From: Rhynchosporium graminicola
Lineage: Eukaryota; Ascomycota; Leotiomycetes; Helotiales; Ploettnerulaceae
Reading direction: 5' to 3'
Assembly (NCBI GenBank): GCA_900074885.1
Contig: FJUW01000050.1
Coordinates: 186,001-250,000 of the forward strand
Length of the DNA stretch: 64,000 nt
The position numbers and the translations under genes are program-made. Shown here one piece after another: positions 1-11,935 of the stretch. Every line of letters begins with the position of its first letter. Position 1 is the first letter of the stretch. The notes under the pieces are model-generated. The model was not told where the DNA came from, made no database searches, and saw only the letters and a program-made list of their open reading frames with translations.

Positions 1-1681
1 GCGCTCCATGAGAGAATGAATGAGAGTGCTCAGGCGAGGTTTGCTTGGTTACGGCTTGATGATGAAATGAGACTGATCTTTCATTGACCGTGAAGATGGC
101 TGCCACATCGTGGATGAAAGAGAAGAAGATGATTGGTTCCCTTATTCCCGGTGCTCGCTTCCTTTTTCTTCCCTTGTGGAAAAACGTGGACGGGTTGAGA
201 GTTTGAGGACTTCAGGAATTGAACTTGCGCCTTCATCGAGAGCCCATTCAATGATGTAGGACGAAGACAAGTCGCATCTCCGTATGTGTAAAGAGATTTG
301 ATACACCATCTCACTGTCCTCACTTTAATAGAGTATCTAGCACCAAAGTATAATCAATCAAATATATTTCGCGCGGCTATTGCGAAAATCCCCCGTGCCA
401 TCCCGCCGCCCTCTTCGCTTCGCTTCGCCCTCGTCTCATCTTACTCGCTTTCTCCATGTGTCTGAACCTGACAGGGCTCACATCAAGGGTCGATTCTGAC
501 CAAAAAATCCAGGTTTGGACACACGGAGAAACCAAGCACACTCGGTATCCAAGAGGCTTCCCGCGTTCTCTTCGGTTTTGCGCTTTTGGGATCGACCCCC
601 AGTGCAAGCAAGGATCGCATTCAGGACAGCTCAGCGGGCGGCTTTACTTACCATCCCAGGACTGGTCCCAGCGTTCAAGTGAACCCTTGAGGATTCCCAA
701 GATGGAGACGGACCCGAGAGTCCTGGAGAGGAAGGCAGGCAGGAAAAGAAGGAAGGAGGAAGGGGTCACACATGTATCGAGATGCGTGAATTTCAAGTAG
801 GTAACGGAAGGATTTTGAGATTGATGGTTTGGTATGGGGTCTTGCAAGGTACTTTTCTTGGTAAGGCTCTTGAGATACATTGAATTCGTGAGATAAATGT
901 ATTACTGGAAACGGAAACGATCTAGACACACTAGCTAGCAATTCCAGCCAGACACCAAAGCTTGAAAGAGACGGAACAAGTCTGCCGTCACAAGAAACCA
1001 CTCGCTCCCTGACAGCCAATTGTCTGAACTTCATCCGCAAAGCCAAGACACAGCCCGAGACGAAAACAGGGTATCGCCGGCCGGCACATACTACAAAGTA
1101 AGTATTTACCAGCATTGCGGGCACGGGAGGGAGTTTCGATCTTTAGCGATGCAATGCGAGGCGATGCGATCAGATCTGGGCTCCTCTGAAGTCCTCGCCT
1201 GTCAAAAGAATCCCAAACTCCAAAATTCGGTTCAGGCGGTTCGGGTCAGTGGTTCGTACCGAACAAAGAAATAGTCGGAAGTTCGAGACAAAAGGAAATA
1301 ATCTCGCAAGGATCCCTAACCCGCCCCCTCCCTACAACCTAACCTGACCCGAGTAAATTAGCTAGCTACCTTAGCAGCGATTAGGCGCGGGAGCCATTTC
1401 GAGAACGAGACATTGTCGCAGTGGTGTTCCAGATCCACGCTTCGGGCTGAAGTATTTGATCGGTCCTGAGTAGGCGTGGGAATGTCGACTTGGGGGCCTA
1501 CTTTCATTCCACGGTGTCGGTGTCGATTTTGGATCGCACATCTGTAAGTAGACTTGTAAAGACCGTTCTGCACAGTGCACCTTCCTGACTGCCCACTCTT
1601 TCCCTCGAAGCTTGACTGCTCTGTGTTGATGTGATGGATTGCGAAATCTTTTCATGCAGTGGCAGAAAGCAAAACAGAGAG

Positions 1682-1715
<34 letters not shown>
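1682..1715. repeat. (GT)n/(GA)n microsatellite
   Basis: An uninterrupted GT dinucleotide run of about 12 units is followed directly by about five GA units. Confidence 0.95.
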
Positions 1716-1956
1716 TGGATCAGACCATGTGTTACGGGCAGTTGTGCCCGAGGTGTGAGTCCGCGGGGGACGACGATGTAGTGGCTTGTCACACGAGAGT
1801 ACGAGAAAGCATACTGTAAGGTGTAGGTAGGTAGGTTGAATACGTGCGATGATTAAGGTACTTTGAACAGGCTGTGACGAAACTCTTTGTCTCTTTACGG
1901 CATTCAACTATGCTGTTACTTACAAGTTATGCTGGTTGTGTAGGTGATGTTGGGGA

Positions 1957-1982
1957 TCTACGGAGTATCCATACTCCGTAGA
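1957..1982. repeat. perfect inverted repeat with TACGGAGTA arms
   Basis: Two 11-base arms are perfectly complementary around the four-base spacer TCCA. The inner arm sequence TACGGAGTA recurs singly at 17456-17464 and, reversed, at 18905-18913. There is no T-run after it, so it does not look like a terminator. Its function is unknown. Confidence 0.9.
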
Positions 1983-3009
1983 CACGGCAGGCTAATGGTG
2001 GATGGATGCAAGGGATGGAGTTGTGTTGTTGAAGATATTCCCAAAACAGCCCGCATTCAGACTCATGAGGACCATCCCGATAAGCGGTACGCAAGATAAT
2101 AGAAGCATCAAATCATGTCTTCCAATCAAAGTCCGGGGTCATTTCCGCGACAGTACTATGGCAATCAAATGAAGCTTTGAGATAATTTCGTGACTTTTAT
2201 CATTCTCCTATCGCGCGTCCAGTCAGTCTGGTCTGTCTGGCTTGCCCGGCCCTGTAGCGTATAAATGTCTATTCCCCCCTCGGTACTTGCAGCAGGATCC
2301 GAATTCGCTTATTTCTCCTTCTTTGAGTGAAGAAGGGTGGATCCCACTGTTGACAGCTTCCAGGTTCCAATCGTCATTGGAAACCATGAGAAGAAAGGTA
2401 AAATCAAGGATCGCATCATTCCCTGTGCGCTGCTGCAATGTTCTCTCGCCATGCCTGCCCTGCTACTCTCGAGCATCCTGGAAGCACGCCCGCATGGGAT
2501 TGTGCAGCATCTATGTCCCTCCCCCTGACCAATGATTGGCTGAATGTCTTCCTCTGTAATCTATCCACTTCGGCCATCCCAGTCTCGATTTTCGGGCCAG
2601 CCAGATACTTAAGTAGATTGACGGTTGGATGCAAGAGCACAAGCGTGAGTGAATGAATATTAAGCCGCCGGCTAAGTTCGCGTGAAAAATGGAACCGGGG
2701 CGTCGTCGGAGCAAATGGGAGGGAGGACCTTGCAAATGTCCCGCCCTCCTGGAGAGTGTGCTATGTATGTATGAACCCTTGCTAAGGCAAGGCCACTTGT
2801 TGTTGTTCCCTGGGTTCTGGCTTCTGGGCTATGGATTTGTTGGGTTTGACAACAAGCGGGACTACAGAGTCAAGAAAAATAATGCAGCCAGTCAGAGCTC
2901 TGCTACATGACTTATAGCCCCACCTCAATCAATCCCGTCGAATTGAATTCTGGGTCCGCCCCTCCCCTCCTCTACTCTCCCGTCCGGTGCCAGCCAATTC
3001 TGCAAGACC

Positions 3010-3043
<34 letters not shown>

Positions 3044-3053
3044 CGCCCGCCCG
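3010..3053. repeat. CAGC tetranucleotide repeat
   Basis: About eight CAGC units run into three CCCG units, just before the assembly gap at 3072. Confidence 0.95.
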
Positions 3054-3071
3054 ACGTTTTCCAGGTTTCCG

Positions 3072-3140
3072 NNNNNNNNNNNNNNNNNNNNNNNNNNNNN
3101 NNNNNNNNNNNNNNNNNNNNNNNNNNNNNNNNNNNNNNNN
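3072..3140. other. assembly gap (69 N)
   Basis: A run of N is followed directly by a run of C. The true sequence and length are unknown. Confidence 1.
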
Positions 3141-3629
3141 CCCCCCCCCTCTCTCCTCTCTTGTGGCACTTCAACCTCCACTCCACTAAGCCAGGAAATC
3201 CTTTCCATCTGCAAACCCTCCGTCTCTCGTCCATCCGACAAGAGACGACGACGATTCTCGGTTTCAGAACCTCGACATCACGGAACCCATAGTCGGGAGC
3301 TGGTGTGAAGGAGATAGAGAAGATCGAAAGGAAAAGGAAGCAAAGGAACTCACTCGCGGGGAAATCGTTGATCTCGGAACCGATCCACTCGCTCATCTCC
3401 CGCCGACCCAGCCCAAAGGACTGGAACCCTTCTACTGTTCACATTTCCAACGCACCCATCAACTACAACCCAAGCACTCTAGTGGACTGCGACAATACAT
3501 TGTCTGCCTCGTCGATACTATCTGAAGTTGAACCTGTCGCATTGCGAAACGTGGAGGTGAGTCGGGAAGAGCATAATCCCATCCATCAACGCTTGGTCGT
3601 CGCCTCCGAAAACCCACCCACCCATCACT

Positions 3630-3701
3630 ATGGCTGTCGGGAGCTTCATCACTCCCGCGTCTCGGATTTTGTCTGGCACCAGGGCTGACCAACGATCATA
3701 G
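3630..3701 (+). promoter_or_regulatory. uORF 1 in the veA leader
   Basis: An ATG at 3630 opens a 23-codon frame that ends in TAG at 3699-3701, about 88 bases before the veA start. It lies in the likely 5' leader, although the transcription start cannot be seen. If transcribed, it could lower or condition veA translation. Confidence 0.45.
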
Positions 3702-3742
3702 TTTCCGTCGCAATACTTGGGTGACCAAACAATAACATTTAC

Positions 3743-3772
3743 ATGAACTCTTGGGTTGCATCAATTGATTGA
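3743..3772 (+). promoter_or_regulatory. uORF 2 in the veA leader
   Basis: An ATG at 3743 opens a nine-codon frame ending in TGA at 3770-3772, only 17 bases before the veA ATG at 3790. Such a short spacing would limit reinitiation at the main start if this ATG is used. Confidence 0.45.
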
Positions 3773-3789
3773 ACACCCTTATCAACAAA

Positions 3790-5449
3790 ATGGCGTCCAT
3801 TCCACTCAGAAGGTCGTCGAACCCTATGACAGTCGCATCGACGACTCGAGAGACTCCGAACGGCAGAACTCTTAGATATGATCTGACAGTGATTCAACAG
3901 CCAGAACGTGCTCGAGCGTGTGGTTCCGGAGCCAAATGTAGGTTCACTGGCCCCCCTGTGGTCAGATACACTAACAATTCGTCCAGCCTCTGCGGATCGT
4001 CGTCCTGTTGATCCACCGCCCGTTGTTGAACTTCGCGTGTTTGAGAAACTTGTAGAGAAATGGGAGGATATCACTTTCGCTTATGGAGCCAATTTCTTTC
4101 TATACGCCACTCTGGAAGTCGCGCGTCCCATGGCCCATGGTCGCGTTCAGCAACAAGCAGCTCCCCAATGTCCAGTCCTGACGGGCATGCCGGTTTCGGG
4201 AATGGCTTATCTGGATCGCCCCAAGGAAGCCGGATACTTCATCTTCCCGGATCTGTCTGTTCGCCATGAAGGCATGTATATCCTTAGCTTCAACCTGTAT
4301 GAGGAGACTCGACCCGACTCTGAAATGGATTTGAAGGCTCCCAAACCCATGAGCGGAAACGTGATGTCGCCAGATGCCTCTTTCGATTGGCGATTGGAGA
4401 TTAAGTCCGAGATGTTCCAAGTGTACAGTGCGAAGAAGTTCCCTGGTTTGGCTGAGAGCACCAGCATCAGCCGAATTGTGGCGGAGCAAGGATGCCGTGT
4501 ACGAATTCGTCGTGATGTCCGCATGAGACGTAGAGACGGAAAGCCTAATGGTGATGAGGCTCAGGCGGAGAACTATCAATCATCACGTCCTGTCCACGAC
4601 GAAAGACAAGGACGAAGTAGAGCGAACACCTATGGCTCCGAGGATGGCAATCGTTCCGCACATAGCTCTCCAGAGCGTCCAATTGCTCAAAAACCAGAGA
4701 ACGGACATTTGGGGGCCTTGCTCGACAGAACAGCACCTCAGCAGTTCATTACACCCCAATACGCTCCACCGCAAAGCCAACAAGCATACGCGCCTCCCCC
4801 TGCTGTTTATCAGCAACAAGGACAGCAGTACTCTAATTATGGCTATGCGCAACCTCCAACGATACATCCAGGCTACCATGGGAGAGAATTCCCCGCTTCC
4901 GCAGTGGACAACAGAAGTGAGCGAGAATATGAGACCCCTGAGTTCCGAAGAGCGTCTATTGGTCAACCACCATATTCTTACCAGCATGGCCCTCCACCTT
5001 CTACAGCAAATTCAAACTTCAGGGCGATACCATTCCAGGAACCTTCTTCTCGTATGCCTGCTCAGTTACCACCACTGGTAGAAAAACGTGAGAGCCTTAT
5101 CGCTTCGAGTCCACTTGCTCCAATCAACGTCGCCCCGCTGTTACATGGCCCTACCAATGAGAGAAGTGACCGCCCGTACCATCAATACGCTGGTCCACAA
5201 CTCGCACCGGCGCCCCTCACTCCGTCGCTGCCAGAAGAACGAATGCGGAACGGGCGAAAGCGAACACACGACAGTGTATTCGTCTCATCCTCAACGTCTC
5301 AACCACTGTACAATGGCATGCGCCCAGGCAGCTCACACGGAGACAAGCCTGTGGTTGACGAGGAAGATGAAGCTGATGAGAATATTGACATGGTATACAA
5401 ACGTGCCAATGGAGTTAACTACCAACGTATCCTGCCGCAACTAAAATAG
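3790..5449 (+). CDS. veA: velvet regulator VeA
   Basis: This is VeA, the light-responsive velvet-family regulator. In ascomycetes it moves to the nucleus with VelB and joins the methyltransferase LaeA to control development and secondary metabolism. There are two exons, 3790-3937 and 3987-5449, and the 49-nt intron has a CTAAC branch site. The protein is 536 residues. The velvet domain covers roughly residues 28-230 and shows the family signatures QQPERARACGSGAK (split by the intron), DRRPVDPPPVVEL, YFIFPDLSVRHEG, YSAKKFPGL and GCRVRIRRDVRMRRRD. The C-terminal half is disordered and rich in Gln and Pro, with a basic GRKRTHDSVF patch (possible nuclear signal) and an acidic PEST-like end. The start was chosen because ATG 3790 heads the velvet N-terminus; the upstream in-frame TTG is not a start. 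Identification as VeA rather than VelB, VelC or VosA rests on these motifs and on the long C-terminal tail. Two short uORFs precede it. Confidence 0.95.
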
Positions 5450-7456
5450 ATCTACGACATTCAGGAATCAGGTACTTCTATGAATCTCGCGGGCGTTCGG
5501 GTTCTTGCAGTATGTGTTATACCACGTGGATATTTCTTTTATTTGCCAGCCGGAGTTCGTCATATTTCAGCGCCTTCACAAGCCCCTCCTTATCGACATC
5601 AGTCAATCAACTAGCACTAGCACATGCCATTTTCACGAAGTTACTTCTGCTTATTCAGGCCTTTGAGCCACGACAACGCACAAATATGACAAAACACGTT
5701 TCATTTCCCTACAAATCAGATTGGAAACCATCCACGGTCACTAAGACCGGTGATCGACTCCGACTCTTCAGCGTAACAAGTATACGCATTTGTTGTCAGC
5801 GATATTTCGACGATCAATTATTTCTCTCCTTCGCCACTTTTCACTAGACGGGCGGATAGCGCTCTGCCTTCTTGATTCACCACACTACTTGCGACTTTTC
5901 CTATGTCTTGCTTGATTGGGTTCATTTTCATTGGGTTCTGGTCCGAGTTGAAAGGGAGGAAACGAAATAACACCCAGATTTGGATTCCAGGAGAAGGATA
6001 GGGGGCTGGCCTTTTGGGGATGGGCTAGTTGCATAACCATTCTGTAATTTAGGAGGAGCGCTTTTCAAACGGGGGAAATGGATTGTAGTGGAAGGCGAAG
6101 CTGGATCGCTTTCTCAGAAGTGTCTCTTCTCTGTGTGTGTTCTGTTAGTGTTACTGTTTCGCTGTTACGGTGTTTGATGGACCATGGACGTATGGAATCC
6201 CTAGAAGTATAAGATTCTGAACCAAATCCAAATATGCACACATTGACTTAATCCGTGAAGCTTGAGGAGTCACTCATTCTACACTAAACTCAATCCGTTC
6301 CTATCAATCTCAGTTATGAAATTTCATAGCGTTGTTCCATAGCGGAGAAGACTAGACCCATCTCACAGTGATGCCAATGAAAGAAGTCAGAAAGTCCCCG
6401 CTCGTTCATGTGCAATGCAGTTCGTAGCAAGTAGAATCTGACAGGTACGTACATGCATGTGTATATGAGATTGAAAACCCAACCAATATTTGGATTGTGG
6501 CCTTCAAAACCGCAATTCTGAAAATTGTTGACCTTGTTACCTCGTGATGATCTTTAAAAGCCTTTTTATGTGATTATATCTCAAAGACGTTTACAGTTGT
6601 TGCAATATACTGTGTCGTCCCCCTGTTCTTCGTCCTCGTAAGTCAAGGTCCCCCAAAGAGCTGGGTTCAATGCGATATGAGAAGAAAAGTGACGAACGAA
6701 CGAACGCATGAAGCTAATCTCCTTCTCATGCATCTACGGAAATATGACCGAACCGAGTGAGGAAGCAGATGCCGAAAGGATAATGCCAAGCAAGGTACGG
6801 AAACCTGCCAAAAAGAAACGATGAGCCGAAATATCGAAAGGAAATGAGATATGGCTTTTTGGATATCGAGGTGCGTTAACATTACTTGAGATTCTGATGT
6901 CAACGAGCTAGAGTTGAAGCGCTACTGGCTGGCAGATTGAAGTCCAAAATAGCCCAGATTTAAGGTTTAGCGTGACGAGCACGAGTTCATCTCTTGTGTC
7001 AAAACAATGCGGGCCCCGCAACCTCATTCGTCACTGAACCTCCGTATCTCGTCGTGTCTAACACCTGCAGACGCGCATTTCAGGAGGCAAGTAAGCCATA
7101 CACGAGCCTTTAATTTCCTAACTTTTCAAAGAGATTCATCTTTCGTCTCCTTTCATGCTCTACGAAAGTTCCATCCTGTATCTCGCATTTCTTTTGCTCA
7201 GAAGTTGATCTGAGCTGGGTGAATTGATTGACAGGGGAGAGTAAGCTTGCAAGGATCAGACCGGATGAACGTGCGGAACAAGCTGTCACTTCTTTGACAA
7301 GGCAAGGCTAGGAAAGTAAACAAACCAAGCAATATATCGGAGAGACGAGGCAAACAAATACACCACACCTCAACACGACAACTTCGGTGTTGCACAAGGA
7401 TCCTTTTCGACAACCTCTTACAGATGAGTAGTAGTTCTGCTTAGGAAGTTGTCATC
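5450..7456. other. intergenic, veA to 7457 gene
   Basis: I see no gene here. The part just after veA is probably its 3' UTR. Short open frames (for example 5512-5847) lack any recognisable domain. Confidence 0.6.
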
Positions 7457-10107
7457 ATGGCCTCTGCACATCATGTAAGTACATTTGATCCTCTTATTCT
7501 TTCCTTTCCTCTTGATTTACATGTCTCGAGTATTCTACCTGACATGCACCTCGCCGTCACCTCAATATGCAAGATCGAAGCTAATCTGACCACCCAATCT
7601 AGACAAGAGGTCGATCCAGAGATCGATCTGGAGAACGCACCATAATCATTAAACAAGCAGCCACCCGTTCTGTCGATTCAACACCCAAAGCCGGTAGCAA
7701 GAGATTATTCAGCAACCGCGAGTCTAGACAGCTTACCGGCGAGCATGGTGGCAGCGCTCATGCCGAGCCCAACAGCGCTACAGGTGGAGGCGAACGACAC
7801 TCGGACAAACGCCATCGAAGCAGCGACTGGCCTCTCCCAAACCCAAGTCCTAGCAGCGTCCCCTCAGTCCGACACCACCTCCACAATCGCAAGACCCCAA
7901 ATTCTCCATCTTCCTCAAGCCATCGCTCACGAGCCCGATCGCTCGTCCGCTCCTCAAAGTTCCTAGAAGGTAGCATGAACGATCGAGTGAGCCAAGTCCC
8001 ACCAGTACCCTACCTGGAGCCCGAAGATGAATTACTATCCGAGTACAACACTGCAGGCTGTGGGGAAGGAGGCCGCGGTAGAAACCGCTCTCGAAAGTTC
8101 ACCCACCACTCCAATACATCAGTCGCCGAATCTTCAGCAAACCACTCCGACGCCTCGCGCTCCTCGAGTCTTTTCCGCTTTGGCAAATCAATCGCTGCGA
8201 CTTTCAATCCGAATAATTGGAAATTCTGGGGTAAGGAATATGAACAGCAGCAGGAAGAAGAGGATGAGGAGGTGACTCAGTTGAGAGTTCTGCAGGAGAG
8301 ACAGGCGAAGGCGGAGAGAATATATCAGGAGTTGAAGGAGTCGGGTCATTTTAGGGATTCGGCTGTCGGTCCGAGATTGTTCACGCCGGCGTCGGAGAAG
8401 AGACCTAGGAAACATGATTCTGGGATTGAGGTTGGTGATTTGGATTTGTGGTCTAGTAGAGGAGGAAGCACTTCGCTAGAGGAGAAGAGAAAGGGTCGAG
8501 TGTTCCTTGAACCTCCGCGACTTTCGCAGCATGGGGAGAGTCCTGGATCGAGCCACGAAGCCTCTGTCACGCATTCCAACGCATCTACGCCGAAGAAATT
8601 CAACTTCAAGAAACCCTCGCTGGCAAATCTGAAGAAGGCTTCATTATCGAATATCAAGAGTACGTTTGCAGGTGATAGCAGTCTGAGCGTCAACGAGCAT
8701 CACCAGGCACGTCGGATCCCATCTCGAAAGGACTTGCACAAGCAGCAGAAGTTGGTGAAGCGGGTTAGTAACCTCGAGGAGAGACTCAAGCAGGCACGTC
8801 AACAACTTTCACTTGCTCTAAAAGAACCAATGCCTTCTGAATCACCTGCTTCTCAAGCTGGATCTAGAGTGTTGAGATCGAAATTTGTTCCTGGTGCTCT
8901 GTCTTCGCTACCTTCTGAGAGACTTCTTAGTGGGTATGTTAGTTCGGAGGCTGACTTCAGTGATGAGGGAATGGGGAATGGTATTGGACAGGCTGTTTCT
9001 ACAGATCTGTATATGTCTGGAGGTGTCAGTGAGCAGTCAAAGGATGTCACTACCGGTTCAAAGTACAGTCAAGGAAACAAGAATGAAGAGTCTGTCATGC
9101 AGAGCGTTGAGGATGGGAAGCCGACTCGACAGGAATCCACCCTCGCCAGTATCGGCAATACTTCACAGGCCGACGCTGCTGATCTTACACCCACCAAGCC
9201 AAAGGACACGGAGATGGCAGATTATGAAGACGAGGAGCTCACTCCCAAGCCCAAGGTTGAGGCAGTGAGATCCACTAAGCCATCCAAATCTCTCAGCCCA
9301 CTCGAGGCCACCAAAAAGCGAAAGAGCATTTTCGAGCGCATCCCCGACGACGGGGGAGATTACAACCCTTCGGAAGCTGAGGAAGAAGAAGATGATGAAG
9401 ATCTCGAATCCGACATCATCTCCGAGGTCTCCTCCATCACAAAGCTCAAAACCAAGAGCAAGTCGTCTTCGACCTCAAAGATCTCTCACCCGTCAAGCTC
9501 CCGCAAAGGTCCGACTCTGCTCCTTCAACACCCACGAAAAGTGCAGAAGACCGGACAAGGTCCCAAGAACACCAAGCCTGCTGTATCTAAGTCCTCAGCT
9601 GCCAAATTCTCGACCTCTGTATCATCTTCCATCCCACCACCAACACGAACCGCTCCTCCCCCACCTCCTCCATCAAGCAATCCCTCAATCAAAAAACTCG
9701 CCCCCCATCAACTGAAAAGGAAAGCTGCTCTTCCACCCCAAACAGAACGCCAACAATCCGCTTCTCCACCCCCCTCATCAACATCCTTCACCGCTCCAGG
9801 ATCAGGACTTGTGTATAACAAGCCGACACGCACACATAAAGTCACATCTGGATCCGCTTCTTCTAAAGCTGGATCTGTTTCGAGCAAGAAAGACGAGAAT
9901 GAGAAGATGAACGATGAGGTTCCACCGATGCCAACTATGCCGAAATCCGTCAGGTTAGCTAGTGGTGAGGTTGTCAAGACTGAGGGTATGGTTAGCAAGG
10001 TTGCTGCTGCCATCTCAGGCGATGATGGAAATGGGAAAAGAAAGAAAGGAGGTGTGAGTGCGTCGGCGAGCAAGCAGTCTTTCGAATGGCCTGATGATGT
10101 CTTCTGA
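7457..10107 (+). CDS. large disordered protein, function unknown
   Basis: I do not recognise a named family. There are two exons: a six-codon exon, 7457-7474, and a long one, 7603-10107, separated by a 128-nt intron with GTAAGT donor. The reading frame upstream of 7975 joins this tiny exon exactly in phase, giving 840 residues. The protein is mostly low complexity, rich in Ser, Pro and Lys. Recognisable parts are an RGRSRDRSGER-type basic N-terminus, a compact block around residues 180-240 (FRFGKSIAATFNPNNWKFWG followed by a charged helix), a short coiled coil with a leucine pattern near residues 390-415, an acidic run of Glu and Asp near residues 600-620, and a conserved-looking C-terminal end (VRLASGEVVKTEGMVSKVAA, then FEWPDDVF). 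Basic and acidic patches suggest a nuclear, nucleic-acid-linked role, but that is inference. The first exon is the least certain part. Confidence 0.7.
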
Positions 10108-10928
10108 GCGAGCGGCTTGTGAGAGAGCGAGAACGAAGTATGCAACTCTACAAGAAATAAAATATACGAAAGAATGGAGGAACAGAATGAACGAATAAAC
10201 GAAACGATATGAAGGTATCGATTGGATGGAGAATGGATGGATTGGCGACACGTACAGCCGAAACGCAAACGCACATAAATGCATTTCTCTCTCGAAAAAT
10301 TCAACGAATAACGAAGAAAAAGAATCAACGAACCTCTTACGGCCACTCAACAATCAACACAACTTCCACAATTTCCACAATTTCGCTGATTTTCGGTCTA
10401 TTTCACCCTCTCCTTCTCCAGCAAGATGGAAGCAGAGAGGAGCGATCTCGAATCCAACATCCCGACGACCTACTGCTACTACTCCTATTCCTACGACTGC
10501 ATCCCCACAACGCAAACCCTGGACGAAGAGGGATCGATACACGACGAAGGCATGCATGGATTGATGGATAGATGGACACTTACTTGATAATGATGATGTT
10601 TTCCAAGCCCCCTTTTTTTTTTTCATCCACTTCTTGTCACCTAATAATCTTGCATATTTTCCGCAGTTGGGCATCTCTGCTTTTGCATTTCTGCGTCGTT
10701 TGCGTGAAGCGAGTCAGTGAGTGTCATCACATCATCTGGTTAATTTTCAGCGAGCGAGGAAGCGAAATGGCGTTGGGGGATTGGCTGGTGGAATGGAGTT
10801 AACTAATTGATGAATGGAATAAATGAAATGAAATGATGAATTTTATAAACACACCGTTTATTTATCTCTCGGCTGAAGTACTTTCTCACATTCTCTGGGT
10901 GTGATACTGTTGCTTTCTCCTTCTTGTT

Positions 10929-10989
10929 TACTTACTCTACTTACTCTACTTACTCTATTTTGACAGACAGACAGACAGACAGACAGACA
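10929..10989. repeat. tandem ACTTACTCT and GACA repeats
   Basis: Three copies of a nine-base unit are followed by about seven GACA units. Confidence 0.9.
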
Positions 10990-11306
10990 AATAGATATGG
11001 TCAGAGTAAATTGGGGAAGTAGAGGGAGGGAGAGTGAAGAAGTTGATGGGAAGCGCCCAACGCTGTAGTTGTGACTAACGATCGATCAAGTTACAAGTGA
11101 GATTCCGTAGGTCGAGATAGTTATGAAAGCCAGCGTGTGCGTCATTAAAGTCTATCGTCGGAATAATTCAAGTCAAGTCGAGTCACATCACATCCAGAAT
11201 CAGACCTCTCTTCGAATACACCATCGTTTCAGACATGGCTCGCTATTCAGCTACCTAGGTAGCTAGCTACTCAATTCCCAGCTGTCTAAACAGTCCACTC
11301 CTCTCC

Positions 11307-11330
11307 GCTACACGCTACACGCTACACGCT
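11307..11330. repeat. GCTACAC tandem repeat
   Basis: Three perfect copies of a seven-base unit are followed by a degenerate one. Confidence 0.85.
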
Positions 11331-11935
11331 ACCCGCAACCCGCTCCACTCATCACTGTACAAGAATACTTCCTCATCAACAGTATACACCTCCGTTCATC
11401 TTCCTCGTTCTCTAAACATACGTCCGTTTCCTTTCCCCCCCAAAAATAAACAAAAACCCGATCGCTGGCTTCTCGGAAGGAGACAAATCGACAAGTAAAG
11501 CGACCGAAAGCAGTCATTTCACTCCATCCGATTTCACTCCTTGCCATCAAGCGCTTCATACCAGTAGCCCATGGAGGATATCTCGATGCTCCATTCTCCA
11601 TTCCAAAAGTAAAGCAACCTCGACAAAGGGGCAAATATACAAAACGAACAAACCCAAAGTAAGCACCTGACTCAGGCAGGCAGTAAAGCAATCGACGCTC
11701 AATGAAACAAGAAGACGGCTGGGTAGCTAGACAACAAGCAAAGAAATTCGTAATGCCGGTTTGTCATTAATTTCCTGCCCATCTTTATCTCCTGTAGACG
11801 AGATTAAGGCTTCCAATTGACACTTCATGTCTGACAGACGCGTATACACAAGACAGTGGGTGATACTGGGCCTCATCCTCTGTGGGAATCTCAATCCATA
11901 CGCCAAGAACAAAGCAAAAAAGAAGGCTTTATCAA

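Larger units (their letters stand above)
1..3629. other. non-coding region upstream of veA
   Basis: I find no convincing coding region here. The open frames are short, lack family resemblance and mostly lack an ATG. The stretch holds a (GT)n(GA)n microsatellite near 1682-1715, a perfect hairpin at 1957-1982, a CAGC tandem tract at 3010-3053 and an assembly gap at 3072-3140. Pyrimidine-rich stretches after 3141 could belong to the veA promoter or leader. The first few hundred bases might hold the end of a gene lying outside the window, but nothing in them shows it. Confidence 0.6.
10108..11935. other. intergenic between convergent genes
   Basis: The stretch separates the 7457 gene (+) from the Mga2-like gene (-), so it should hold two 3' UTRs. 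It contains several short tandem repeats (10929-10989 and 11307-11330). I see no coding region; ORF-like stretches are compositional. Confidence 0.6.

Noticed and set aside
1371..1907. 178-codon open frame on the minus strand
   Set aside because: It lacks a convincing ATG context, runs through the GT microsatellite and has no domain.
2907..3396. Open frames on both strands crossing the first N gap
   Set aside because: They are open only because N codons carry no stops; the rest is CAGC repeat and low-complexity sequence.
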